Of a DNA stretch of 64,000 nucleotides, positions 13,020-23,828 are shown piece after piece. How positions within the stretch are numbered: position 1 is the first letter of the stretch; each line of letters starts with the position of its first letter. The translations under genes and the position numbers were made by a program. A model generated the notes under the pieces. The model worked only from the letters and a program-made list of their open reading frames with translations, was not told where the DNA came from and made no database searches. The stretch comes from Hypoxylon rubiginosum (Eukaryota > Ascomycota > Sordariomycetes > Xylariales > Hypoxylaceae): contig CADCXA010000041.1 of NCBI GenBank assembly GCA_902806565.1, positions 744,001-808,000 of the forward strand. The letters are read 5' to 3'.

Positions 13020-15704
13020 ATGTTCTCCAAGATCTTTGGCCGGGAGCAAAAGCAACAGCAACAAGAAGATATGAGTCCCTTACCTGAAGAGTTCGATATC
13101 ATTGTATGTGGCGGTGGGAGTTGCGGATGTGTAGTGGCTGGTCGGTACGTTATACCGTTCCACAATCTGTCCTACCCATAATATCTCTTCTCGTGCTCAC
13201 CCTGCGTAGTCTGGCCAATCTTGACCACAACCTCAAAGTTCTCCTGATCGAAGCAGGAGAGAGCAACCTCAATAACCCATGGGTTTTCAGACCGGGGGTT
13301 TACCCCCGGAACATGAAGCTCGACTCCAAGACAGCGTCCTTCTATGAATCCCGCCCATCCAAGTGGCTCTCCGGGAGAAAGGCGGTGGTTCCATGTGCCC
13401 ACATTTTGGGAGGCGGTTCTAGCATTAACTTTCTGGTAAGTAGACGAACCTAGAGTTACGGTTAGGTTCAATTGAGCTTAAACTTTCTAGATGTACACGC
13501 GTGCTTCTGCATCGGACTATGACGACTTCCAGGCAAAGGGGTGGTCCACCAAGGAGCTTCTTCCGCTCATGAAGAAACACGAAACTTACCAGCGAGCTTG
13601 CCATAACAAGTCAGTTTTTTCAATGCCCGAATTCTCGAAAAATAGCTGACCAATAAAGGGACATCCACGGATTCGAAGGACCAATCAAGGTATCCTTCGG
13701 TAACTAGTGAGTAGAATGCCAAAGCGTTGATTTTCAGGGAGATCGGCACTGACTACCCCTTAAGCACATATCCCGTCAAGGATGACTTCTTAAGGGCGGC
13801 GGAATCTCAAGATATTCCCTTCGTCGATGATTTGCAAGATCTTAGTACCGGGCATGGTGCCGAGCACTGGCTAAAATGGATCAACCGCGACGTATGTTCT
13901 TTTATCCCTAGATGACTCGGGGTTCACGACTAATGAGTGTCGATTGTAGACTGGCCGGCGCAGCGATAGCGCTCATGCGTATGTCCACTCGACCCGTGCT
14001 GTCCATGACAATCTGTACCTTGCCTGCAACACCAAGGTAGACAAGATCATCATGGAGAACGGCAGAGCTGTAGCCGTTCAGACCGTGTAAGACCAATTCG
14101 ACTTTCGAAATGCGTGGCTGCAGAAACTGACCTGGCGCAAGACCTAATAAGCCGCTTCACCCCAACCAACTGAAGCCTCGTATTTTCAAAGCACGCAAGC
14201 AAATCGTCGTCTCCGGAGGCACGCTCTCTTCTCCCCTGATCCTTCAGCGTTCTGGTATCGGTAGGTGGCGTCAAGCATCAAACGAGAATAAAAGGCACCC
14301 AATATTGACATGTTCTAGGTGATCCCGCGAAGCTGAAGGAAGCCGGAATTGAGCCGATCGTCGACCTTCCCGGTGTAGGTCTCAACTTCCAGGACCATTA
14401 TCTAACCTTCTCCACGTTCCGTGCCAAGCCCGAGACGGAGAGCTTTGACGATTTCGTCCGGGGCGTACCCGAAGTACAGAAGCGTAAGCACAACCGTCAT
14501 ATCGCAATCGTCTAACTTAGTAGACGTGGATCTGACCGAGTTATAGGGGTATATGATGAGTGGGCGCTTAAGGGAACCGGTCCACTCGCTACCAATGGTA
14601 TCGATGCCGGAGTCAAGATCCGCCCAACCGAGGAGGAACTCAAGGAGTTCGAAACTTGGCCCACGCCACATTTCAATGAGGGATGGAAGTCGTACTTTAA
14701 GAACAAGCCTGATAAGCCTGTGATGCACTACTCCATCATTGCTGGCTGGTTTGGCGACCATATGCTCATGTAAGTGATATACCTGGCTCCGACGTGGCTT
14801 ACCTGCTCACATATCACGCACAGGCCGCCCGGAAACTTCTTTACCATGTTCCACTTCCTCGAGTATCCATTCTCACGAGGCTTCACACATATCAAATCGG
14901 CCGATCCGTACGAGAGTCCCGACTTCGACCCAGGCTTCATGAACGACGAGCGGGATATGGCGCCCATGGTCTGGGGCTACATCAAGTCGCGAGAGACGGC
15001 GCGCCGCATGAACGCGTACGCCGGCGAGGTTCAAGCGATGCACCCGTTCTTCGACTACGACTCGCCCGCCCGTGCCAACGACATGGACCTCGAGACGACC
15101 CAGCGTTACGCCCTCCCCGGCAACTTGAGCGCCGGCCTGCAGCACGGCAGCTGGAGCACCTTCAACCCCGCGCCGTCCAAGAGGCCGGAAGCCAACATCC
15201 TAAACAGCAATAAGGCGGACGTTCGGGATGACCTGAAGTACAGCAAGAGAGATATCGAAGCGGTTGAAGAATGGGTAAGACGTCATGTTGAGAGCACGTG
15301 GCACTGTCTTGGTGTAAGTACCGTGATATTCGATCTAACCTGTCGAGACCGGTAAATGCTCACATTCGATGTTAGACTTGCTCAATGGCCCCGAAGGAGG
15401 GCAATAGCATCGTCAAACACGGTGTTCTGGACGAGCGGCTAAACGTCCATGGCGTCCAAGGACTTAAGGTTGCGGATCTCAGTATCTGCCCCGACAACGT
15501 TGGTTGCAACACGTAAGTAGCATATCAGGATTCGTACTTCTCAGTTATAACTAACGCGAACGTAGATATTCGACCGCTCTGCTTATCGGCGAGAAGGCTG
15601 CTATGCTGGTCGCGGAGGATCTCGGATACTCGGGCGAGGCTCTCGACATGAAGGTGCCGACGTACCATGCGCCTGGTGAGATGGTGTTGCCATTCCGCGT
15701 GTAG
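13020..15704 (+). CDS. AOX1: Alcohol (methanol) oxidase, GMC oxidoreductase family
   Basis: Proposed exons are 13020-13144, 13210-13435, 13491-13609, 13659-13706, 13765-13891, 13950-14086, 14142-14260, 14319-14483, 14547-14769, 14824-15313, 15376-15512 and 15566-15704; all phases agree and give 684 residues. The enzyme oxidises short-chain alcohols to aldehydes with O2, yielding H2O2, normally in peroxisomes. It shows the FAD-binding GGGSCG (residues 31-36) with the following EAGES, GMC signature 1 (GGGSSINFLMYTRASASDYD), signature 2 (SGGTLSSPLILQRSGIG), and a C-terminal active-site region WHCLGTCSMAP with NVGCNTYSTALLIGEKA. Length fits the methanol-oxidase branch. The C-terminus FRV is not a canonical SKL-type peroxisomal signal. 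Exon 5 uses the acceptor at 13,764, preceded by a CACTGAC branch site, because the nearer TTTTCAG would create an in-frame TAG. Confidence 0.92.
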
Positions 15705-16550
15705 AATATCGAACATGTGTCAGAATAGTGATGTTGCTGTTTCGTGTTTTAATTTTGTATATGTTTAGCTATTTGGGTTGCCTGCTGGATATCAGATTGA
15801 CGCTCTCTTTGATACTTATCTGTTCGTTTCTTCTACATCTGCCGCCAATATATCTCTCATACTGCATACCTTACTCCTTGCATTAGTTAATACTCGTAGA
15901 AGTTCATGCTGAATCTATATGAATCTGCCAACAACTCCAAGTTAAAAAGCCATTCAAGCAGACTGTTTACTTTTGAGCAGTCAGCGATGAAATGAATATG
16001 TCTATCACCTTGGGCCGTAGGGTGGACGTCGAATGGTAAAGGAGGAAATCAACAAGGCCCGCTCTGACCCAAATCCTTGGGTCAGGGACCCCCAAATACC
16101 GTCCCCGTCACCCACACATACTGTATACTTGACACCGTGCGTTACCCTGTACCAAGATGACCTCAGCTGCTGCGCCTTTGACAATTTCGACCACAGCGAC
16201 GCGTCGTAAGCACGTCGGCCTTATTACATTACATAGTACGGTAATCTCGAAATATTTCATCCCGTCTTGTGCTTTGTGTGACTACGCAACTCCACGTTCG
16301 GCGCAAATCTCAAGGCTTCTTCCGCTCACAACGTACACGCCGAGCTAGCTATCAGATCGAATTGGTTCGTTCACGCGAGCAAGCAGTAGAGTAGGACTCG
16401 GAAATGACCGGCTGCGAATAATAAAACGACAAGGACTGTCGGTGTAGCGCAATCGAGACTTCATTGTCGTCAAGTCCAGAGTTCTTGAGCTGTGCCAATT
16501 TCCTGTTCCCCTTGCAGGATTTTCAATTGGAACTTGTCAATCTCTTCGCA
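15705..16550. promoter_or_regulatory. Intergenic region and MFS 5' leader
   Basis: About 850 bp with no gene. It holds the 3' end of the alcohol oxidase transcript and the promoter of the transporter. TTCCCCTTGCAG at about 16,506-16,517 looks like a splice acceptor and may end a 5' UTR intron. Confidence 0.4.
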
Positions 16551-18208
16551 ATGGCGTCCAGTAGCTCATCTAGCAGCTCATCAAGCAGCAATGGCAAAGG
16601 TGACGACGGCAGCAGCAGTCCCAAGCCAGATGCCTCCGAGTTTGCCAGCGAGACCACACCGCTCCTCGCAGCCTCGCCAGTAGCAGTCACGGCCGACTCC
16701 AACATCGCCTCGGCCATCGTAGACGGGAGCGAGTCTCACCACCCCCTACTGACAAAGCCGGAGGACAAGCCGCTGCCCAAACTGCAGATCTTCTTCCTCT
16801 GCTACGCTCGGGTTGTCGAGCCCATAGCCTTCTTCTCCATCTTTCCTTATATCAACCAGATGGTGCAGGAGAATGGGCATCGTACGTATCTTATCTGCCT
16901 CGAATTACCTCAATAAATGTATAACTAACTCCGGCACCAGTGGACGAAGCAGACGTAGGCTTCTACGGCGGCCTAATCGAGTCCCTCTTCTCGCTGACCC
17001 AGATGCTCGTCATGCTCCCCTGGGGCCGCGCCGCCGACCGCTGGGGCCGGAAACCCGTGCTCGTCCTCTCGCTCGCCGGCATCGCCGCCTCCACGAGCCT
17101 CTTCGGCCTCTCCCGCTCCATCTGGCAGATGGTCCTGCTCCGCTGCCTCGCCGGCGTCTTCGCGGGCACCATCGTCACCATCCGTACTATGATCGCCGAG
17201 CACAGCACCCCGCGCACCCAGGCCCGGTCCTTCAGCTGGTTCGCCTTCAGCGGGAACCTCGGCCTGTTCTTCGGGCCCCTCGTCGGCGGCGCCCTCGCCG
17301 ACCCCGCCCGCCAGTACCCCGGCGCGTTCGGCGGCGTGCCCTTCTTCGAAAAGTTCCCGTACGCGCTGTCGTCTATCGTGGTCGGGTGTATCGGCCTGAC
17401 GGCCGTAGTCACGAGCGCCGTGTTCGTCGAGGAGACCCTGCACAAGACCGGAAAGCCCGCCGCGTCGTCCGGCTCGGACGGCAACGAAGCGAACGCGCCC
17501 CCGAAGCCCGCGCCGACCTCAACCCTCGGCCTTCTCAAGGCGCCCGGCGTCGGCATCGTGCTGCACAACTACGGCAACGCCATGCTCCTAGGTCTCGCGT
17601 ACTCGGCCATCGTGCCAGTATTCTGGTTCACCACGCCGGCGCTCGGCGGCTTCGGCTTCTCGCCTCTGCAGATTTCTCTATTCATGGGCTTGATGGGTCT
17701 CAGCCAAGCCCTCTGGCTTATACTGATCTTCCCGCCGCTGCAGCACCGCCTCGGCACCAACGGCGTGTTACGCGCCTGCGGCATCGCGTATCCTTTCTTC
17801 ATCATTATGATGCCGCTCCTCAACTTGATCTTAGCCCAGGGTACATATGCCGCCGACGTCGCTTTTTGGACCCTTACCAGCGTTGCGCTAACCCTTGGTC
17901 CCGGTGTCAGCATGGCCTTCACCGCTGTGCAACTCGCGCTCAACGATGTGTCGCCCGCGCCCGAGACCCTCGGCACGCTCAATGCGTTAGCACTAACCAT
18001 TACCAGTGGCTTGCGCGCCGTTTCACCCATTTTGTTTACTAGTTTATTTGCCATTGGCATCAAGCAGCATATTATCTGGGGTTACCTTGTCTGGGTCGTC
18101 TTGACGTTAGTCGCCGTTGGTTTCACCGTCTCGACGAGGTTTTTACCTGCGGCTAGCGAGAAGGACTACGATCGCGATGCTACAGAGCCGGGACAAGAAC
18201 AAGAATGA
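16551..18208 (+). CDS. MFS transporter, DHA1-type (YCR023C / ZIF1-like)
   Basis: Exons 16551-16881 and 16941-18208 encode 532 residues. The first ~85 residues are hydrophilic and include a run of serines; about 12 hydrophobic segments follow. MFS motif A is present as GRAADRWGRKP, followed by RCLAGVFAG. The stretch TMIAEHSTPRTQARSFSWFA is typical of the fungal YCR023C-like branch related to plant zinc-induced facilitators. It should be a proton-coupled exporter in the plasma or vacuolar membrane; the substrate is unknown. I chose the ATG at 16551 over one 29 codons upstream because the family starts near a Ser-rich tail and a possible splice acceptor lies between the two. A 59 nt intron with a CTAAC branch site joins GHL to DEADVGFYGGL. 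Convergent with SEN2 (333 bp between stops). Confidence 0.9.
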
Positions 18209-18541
18209 AAAACTGATGATCAGGCCAAGAATAGACGGGATAAGGCTTTAACAGGCTGCAGTTCATCCACATGAAAATGATATTCGCTGCTTATAAAATG
18301 CATGAGAGCAAGATTGGAAAGCTTTCTTTTTTTTCTCGTATCGTACCTAGAGAGAATGATCCCAGTCGATTCGAGATCTTAAAATTACAATTGGATATAT
18401 GGCTATGTGCAAAGTCGTAGACTCTGCTTAATAGCCATGATCCTTAGACGCATCTACATCGTAAATGCAGCACTAAATCAGATTCGGAACTCCTTCCCAT
18501 GCAATTGACCTTCCCATGCACCCCCCACGTTGACCGATAAC

Positions 18542-20125
18542 CTAGTCTCTATTCCGATTGCTAAGCCATCGCTTCACAATGAATTCCCGAACTTTATATC
18601 GCCCGAGAACATCCGCTGCCGCGAGCTGCTCCTCAAACGGGGGAGGTATTTCCACGTATGCAAGGACTAGCGTCTTCAACGCGGTACTTTGTACGCGGTT
18701 AATGGTATGAAGCCAGTGCCAAGACCTCCGAGAAGGTTGTCGGCCCTCACTCTTCCACCACGGGTCCGAGTAAGCGGGCAAGACAATGACTGCGAACTCG
18801 GCATGGGAAAAGACCGGGCCCCTGTTATAAAGCATCCAGTCTACACCGAACTTGATGCCTGGCCGTGTTACCCAGCCCAGAGAACGGAAATGATGATACA
18901 CAGCATAATTAATGAGAAAAGGGTCATCCGGTTGGAGACCTGTCTTCCTCGAAGGTACGTACGACACTTGACGGCAAAGTGTAAATAAATCTGACGAGGT
19001 AAACGGCTTACCAGTCACAGGGTCCAGGACAGTCAAAACCCCGAGAGCGAAGACGAGGTAGAAAGTTTCTTCCAAGCACAGCTGAAGGACCTCCCTGTCT
19101 ACGATGACGGGCTCAGGCTCAGAGGTAGTCTCCGGAGCATGGGATTCCTCGAGTAAAGGTGCTGATATGCCGAGGTCTGTCGGCTGAGATGGAGATATTC
19201 CATTTTCTAGACTGCCGTCTACCGCATGTCCATTTCCGTTCGGTTGCGCATTGGCGCGGGAGGTTGGTGGATCGGAAAGCTGGAAGGTTGTTGATTCAAC
19301 CTTGGGTGAAAACCGGACAGTCTTGCGCGATTTACCAATGTCCGTCGGAGTAAGTGGATGTGAAGCATGTCCATTCATCTGAGGTGTAGTCGATACGGTG
19401 TCCTCGTCAGCTACAAGCGCCGAACCATTTAATTCTATGGCATCGACGGCGGGATCGACAATTTCACTACCCTGAAGCAATCCACCATTCGCAAAGGCAT
19501 TGGAATAGGCTAGCTTCCTGTCTTCCTCGGAATTTGGAAGAGCTAATAATTCCTTAGGCCCTACGGGGGCGACCCAAGCTTCCTGGAGTCGTGTCCTCTC
19601 GATTGCTTCCTGTTCTTTTCTTGCTCGATCCCATTTCATCAATTTTCGCTCTTGTCGTCTCTGAGCCGTCAGGTCTTCGGCGACGTGACCACTGTGTTTG
19701 CCTTTCCGCGCCTGTTCCCGCTTGAGCCAATTCGGCTCGCTTCGACTGTAGTTGCCTTTCCCGAAGAAGCCTTGCTCCCACAAGGCCCGTATCGACTTAG
19801 GGTCCTTGATTTGAACCGACATCGTCTCCGGGGACCAAATGCCCTGATGGATGATAGCAGGTTCCGCCGGCGGCGGAGAGACAAATTGGCTCACCCATGC
19901 GTACACGACATGGAAAAGGGAAACTGGATTACTTGGGTAGAAGCTTGGTAGCGGAAAAGTGCGTATCGGAGCGGGGAGAGCGTATATCTGGTGAAGCGGT
20001 GGCCCCCTTGGACCGGATGAACGAGGTTTGGATTTCCCATGAGTAGTTGGAGTTGTTTTCACAGTGGTTGAAGGGACATCATGTTGGTTCGAGGTGGCCG
20101 GCACGGAATCCAATGTGTCTGCCAT
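18542..20125 (-). CDS. SEN2: tRNA-splicing endonuclease subunit Sen2
   Basis: A single-exon gene of 527 residues. Sen2 is the catalytic subunit of the heterotetrameric endonuclease that cuts the 5' splice site of nuclear tRNA introns. The C-terminal endonuclease domain is clear: DDPFLINYAVYHHFRSLGWV, then FGVDWMLYNRGPVFSHAEFA, which contains the catalytic Tyr433 and His441, with the third catalytic residue Lys484 in STALKTLVLAYVEIPPP. The N-terminal half is charged and low in complexity, as in other fungal Sen2. A GTAAGC on the coding strand near 19,010 could be misread as a donor, but the continuous frame there (DPVTGKPFTSSDLFTLCRQ) matches the family, so I keep it unspliced. Divergent from the ceramide glucosyltransferase. 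Confidence 0.92.
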   Translation of the reverse strand: MADTLDSVPATSNQHDVPSTTVKTTPTTHGKSKPRSSGPRGPPLHQIYALPAPIRTFPLPSFYPSNPVSLFHVVYAWVSQFVSPPPAEPAIIHQGIWSPETMSVQIKDPKSIRALWEQGFFGKGNYSRSEPNWLKREQARKGKHSGHVAEDLTAQRRQERKLMKWDRARKEQEAIERTRLQEAWVAPVGPKELLALPNSEEDRKLAYSNAFANGGLLQGSEIVDPAVDAIELNGSALVADEDTVSTTPQMNGHASHPLTPTDIGKSRKTVRFSPKVESTTFQLSDPPTSRANAQPNGNGHAVDGSLENGISPSQPTDLGISAPLLEESHAPETTSEPEPVIVDREVLQLCLEETFYLVFALGVLTVLDPVTGKPFTSSDLFTLCRQVSYVPSRKTGLQPDDPFLINYAVYHHFRSLGWVTRPGIKFGVDWMLYNRGPVFSHAEFAVIVLPAYSDPWWKSEGRQPSRRSWHWLHTINRVQSTALKTLVLAYVEIPPPFEEQLAAADVLGRYKVREFIVKRWLSNRNRD

Positions 20126-21302
20126 GGCTGTTGCACATCATGTCTACCTACTTTGTCAGCTGTCAGCCAACAATTTCTCGACTCATTTCAAGTCGTAGCA
20201 TATAAAGCAGGATTTATAGGTGCAAATCAAAGGTGCGAAGCTATGTAAGACTAATAATTGACATGATTTGAATCGCTCAGATACCGTTGTAGTCTATATT
20301 TTGGGCACTCATCGAGACTGTTACATCTCTAAAGCTCCGTTATAAAGGTGTCATCACCGCGACTGGAACAAAGCCATTTCCTCCAATTACCAATCCGGCC
20401 TGTCCATCTAGACAAACACTAGAGTATCTAGGATCGTCTATCGTCTAGAGAAACAACAAGGAAAAGGCGCTAGAAAGCAGAAACTTACATAGCTATTAAT
20501 AGTGGCGTATGTCAACTTGAGTAAGCCATCCAGGTCTCAATGGATATTCTCCTTTGAGCTGTGTCTTCGTGGTCGAAGAGAAGTTGCTTGAAGACAAAAA
20601 GTAGAAAAAAATGAGTCGACGTTGCAGGTTTTTGTTAGTGAAATAAAATAAGAAAATTAAAATGGATCCAATTGAATGGTTCGATCGGCACGGAGCTGAA
20701 TTATCCGCCATCCGACCGACGCGGGCAAGCGGGCGGGCAGCCCTAGGTTGGTGGGGGAAATGGCTTAAGTAAATAAATGCCCTACCTAATTTTTCTGTGA
20801 CAGTTACTTGCATGTAGGTACAGGTATGCATATTTCTGTGGATGTCATCAATATTATTTTGTCCTTCTCTTCTCCTTTTGGTTCAGGACTAATTTTGATT
20901 TTTTTCTTCTCATTAGCGGGCCTTAATGCAGATTCGTCAGATCCCGGCTGGGCCGCACCGCTCCTTTCATATGTAGACCCTTAAATTATGATAGAACGGA
21001 AGCATTGGATCGTCATTAGCGGTGCCAGACTTGCCAAAGCCAGGTTATCTTACTCCATCTTCAGTCCTCCATTCCCCAGCAATTAGTGCAGGTGGTTATC
21101 GAACTGTGCTCACTGGTCACTGGTCACCAGAGGAAAATGAAGATTGTCAACATACCACGTTGTAATACTTTCTTTACGTCCAGTTAGGCAAATATCGGAA
21201 TCGTGTTAGAACATTCACATTCGTCTCGCATTCGTCTCGACGAACTTGGTCCTCCCGAATGATTTGATATCTTGACATGTTTCTATCCTCATTCCCGTCC
21301 CG
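20126..21302. promoter_or_regulatory. Divergent promoter region between SEN2 and ceramide glucosyltransferase
   Basis: 1,177 bp between two divergent start codons, with no gene. It should contain both 5' UTRs and promoters. No recognisable operator was seen. Confidence 0.5.
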
Positions 21303-23005
21303 ATGTCCTCTTTTATAGTTCAGGTTCTAGGCTATGTCGCCATCATATGGGGTCTCATCGTCGTCTCCGTGCAGGGGATAGGAATCTACAAAATGTTTGT
21401 TTCTCCTCTCCTCTCCTCCCCATCCCCGGGCTGGACCAGCAAGCCTCCTATCGTCCTAACTATAGCTTCGATAGATTCCGCTACTATTCGTCGGTCCCCG
21501 CCGAGCCCGTGTCACCTCACCTACCGAAACACGAAGTGCCGCATATAACCATCATCCGACCCGCGAAAGGCCTAGAGCCAGGCCTCTACGAGTGTCTCGC
21601 CTCCGTGTTCCACCAGTCCTACCCGAAGGACAAGCTGACCATCTACTTCTGCGTCTCCTCCAGAGACGACGCCGCCTACCCTATCATCCGGAAGCTGCTC
21701 GTCGACCACCCCGGCTTCGACGCGAAGGCCTTCGTCGAGACCGAGGACCCGTACCTCCACGGCGACGATGGCCACGTCGACAACGTCGGGCCGAACCCCA
21801 AGATCCGCAACCTGAGCAGGGCGTATAGGGAGGCGAAAGGGGACGTCATCTGGCCCCTCGACTGCAACGTCTGGGTCGCGAGGGACGTGGCCGGTCGGAT
21901 GGTCGACAAGCTCTGCGGGTTCCGAGCCGACGGCAGGCGAGCCACACCCTACAAGTTCGTGCACCAGCTCCCGCTGGTCGTCGACACCGTCACGTCCATG
22001 AGCTCCTCCAACGCCCAGGGCCAGACCCTGCTGTCCGGATCCGCCGTAACCGGCGGTTCCGACGCGCAGTCCAACGTCGACGTCCCTTCCTCCGTCCTGT
22101 CGCGGTCGTGGGCCCACGGCGGCGGCCGGCTTGAGGAGATGTTCATGTCCACGACCCACGCCAAGTTCTACGGCGCCATCAACACCGTCGGCATCGCCCC
22201 TTGCATCGTGGGCAAGAGCAACATGTTCCGCAAGTCCCACCTCGACCAGGTCACCGACCCGGCCCGGAACCCGATCCTGACCGGCAGGGCGGCTACGCTT
22301 CCCAAGGGCCTGGACCACTTCTCGCTATTCATGTGCGAGGACCACGTCATCGGCGACCTCCTATGGCGGTCCGACCTACCCGGCTACGCGAACCACGGCC
22401 TGGTCTGGGGCGACCTGGCTATCCAGCCTATGGCGGGCATGTCCGTGCCTGCTTACGTCGCACGCAGGGTCAGGTGGCTACGCGCCCGGAAATGGACCGT
22501 AATATCAGCCACTCTCGTCGAGCACGGTATCGAAAGCCTCGTATGCTGCTTCTACGTGTCGTTCGGTCTCACCAGCATCCCCTGGTTTCATTACGCCCTT
22601 GGAATCCCGCAGACTTGGAGCACCTTGTGGTACATTTGGCTTGCCGGAATCGTCACCTGGATAACTGTTGACCGGATTGTCTTTAAGAAATTGCATGCCG
22701 GCCAGAGCATCTACGTAGACGAACATGTACCCCTATTCGCCCGCGGTACGAGTCGCGGCGGGGCAGAGAAGCGTCGATTTGGGGAGTGGTTTCTTGCATG
22801 GTTGGGACGAGAGATCCTAGCGCTGCCTATTTGGACGTGGGCCGTGCTTCTGGGCGCCTCAGTGGATTGGAGAGGGAAGCGGTTCCGCGTTCGATCGGAT
22901 ATGACTGTGGTTGCAATGGAACCTGAGAGTAAGGAGCATACCGCTTCGCATCAAAATGGATATGGTGTCAATCGCATATCAACGACGAGAGGAAAGATAG
23001 ATTAG
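21303..23005 (+). CDS. GCS1: Ceramide glucosyltransferase (glucosylceramide synthase, GT21)
   Basis: Exons 21303-21394 and 21475-23005 encode 540 residues. The enzyme transfers glucose from UDP-glucose to ceramide on the cytosolic face of the Golgi, making the main neutral glycosphingolipid of filamentous fungi. An N-terminal signal anchor (about residues 5-28) is followed by HITIIRPAKGLEPGLYECLA. The processive GT signature is present: Asp in LDCN (residue 160), CEDH with Asp320, and RRVRW (361-365). Two or more C-terminal hydrophobic segments follow. The 80-nt intron has an unusual GTTTGT donor but a good CTAAC branch site; removing it joins IYKI to FRYYSSVPAEPVSP, as in relatives. Reading through the intron instead would lose the membrane anchor. 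Confidence 0.94.
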
Positions 23006-23828
23006 ACTCAAGATACCCCAGCATATACATAGTATAATTCATAATGATTAAAATTCGTCATCTATTCAGCTCTTGTGGCCTAGTCTTCTAGTTCTAGAAA
23101 GTGATTTGTTCACACACTCGTCGATAAGAAGTTTCACCGAACAAGGACGAAAGCATTTCTTAGAACTCGTAAGAACCTCTATTGAATAAGTTTGAAAATA
23201 TGATAGAAAATGCCCTATCCATTTGGTATATCCACCTCGTATGCTGTTAGCAATCCTATCTATATAAGTTAATATAAAGCAAGTAGTTGTACGATAATAA
23301 GAATCCCATCCCGTTCAGCTGAAACAGGTCCGGCAGATTCATCGCATAATGCTGCAACGCGTACAAGAATAGAATATATGATGTGATATGATATTGGTAC
23401 AGCCTGCCGACGTCCAATTCGTGAGGGGATAATATTTCCCAACTAGCGAAGATGCGGATATGTGATATGTGTAGTATGCGACGTATATGTTCCCTATTTC
23501 AGCAAAATTCCGTGTATGTCATCGCATTTCCTATTCTTTTACCCGGGTATATCCCTGAGCCCGATGGCGATTGATGTAAAGGACAAACGGAGAGTGGGTA
23601 TTGATTTTAATTTTGAACAGGCAAAAAGAAATGCCATACGAAGATGGCGACGAAAAGGGCGATAGAAAAAGTAAAAATAAAAAGTGTTGAACACATGTGG
23701 CCGTCTCTTACCCCTGATAACCGGTGACCGGTGACAGGTAACCTATTTCTTAGACAGATAACGTGAGGTGCAAACAGATGGGAAAACGTAGGACAGGTAG
23801 GATGTCAGTAGCAAACGTAGAGCAATCA
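23006..23828. other. Convergent 3' intergenic region
   Basis: About 820 bp between two converging genes, no coding signal. It should contain both 3' UTRs. Confidence 0.4.

Noticed and set aside
16973..17568. Long antisense frames opposite the MFS gene, and similar ones opposite other GC-rich exons
   Set aside because: They are by-products of GC-rich third codon positions in the real genes.
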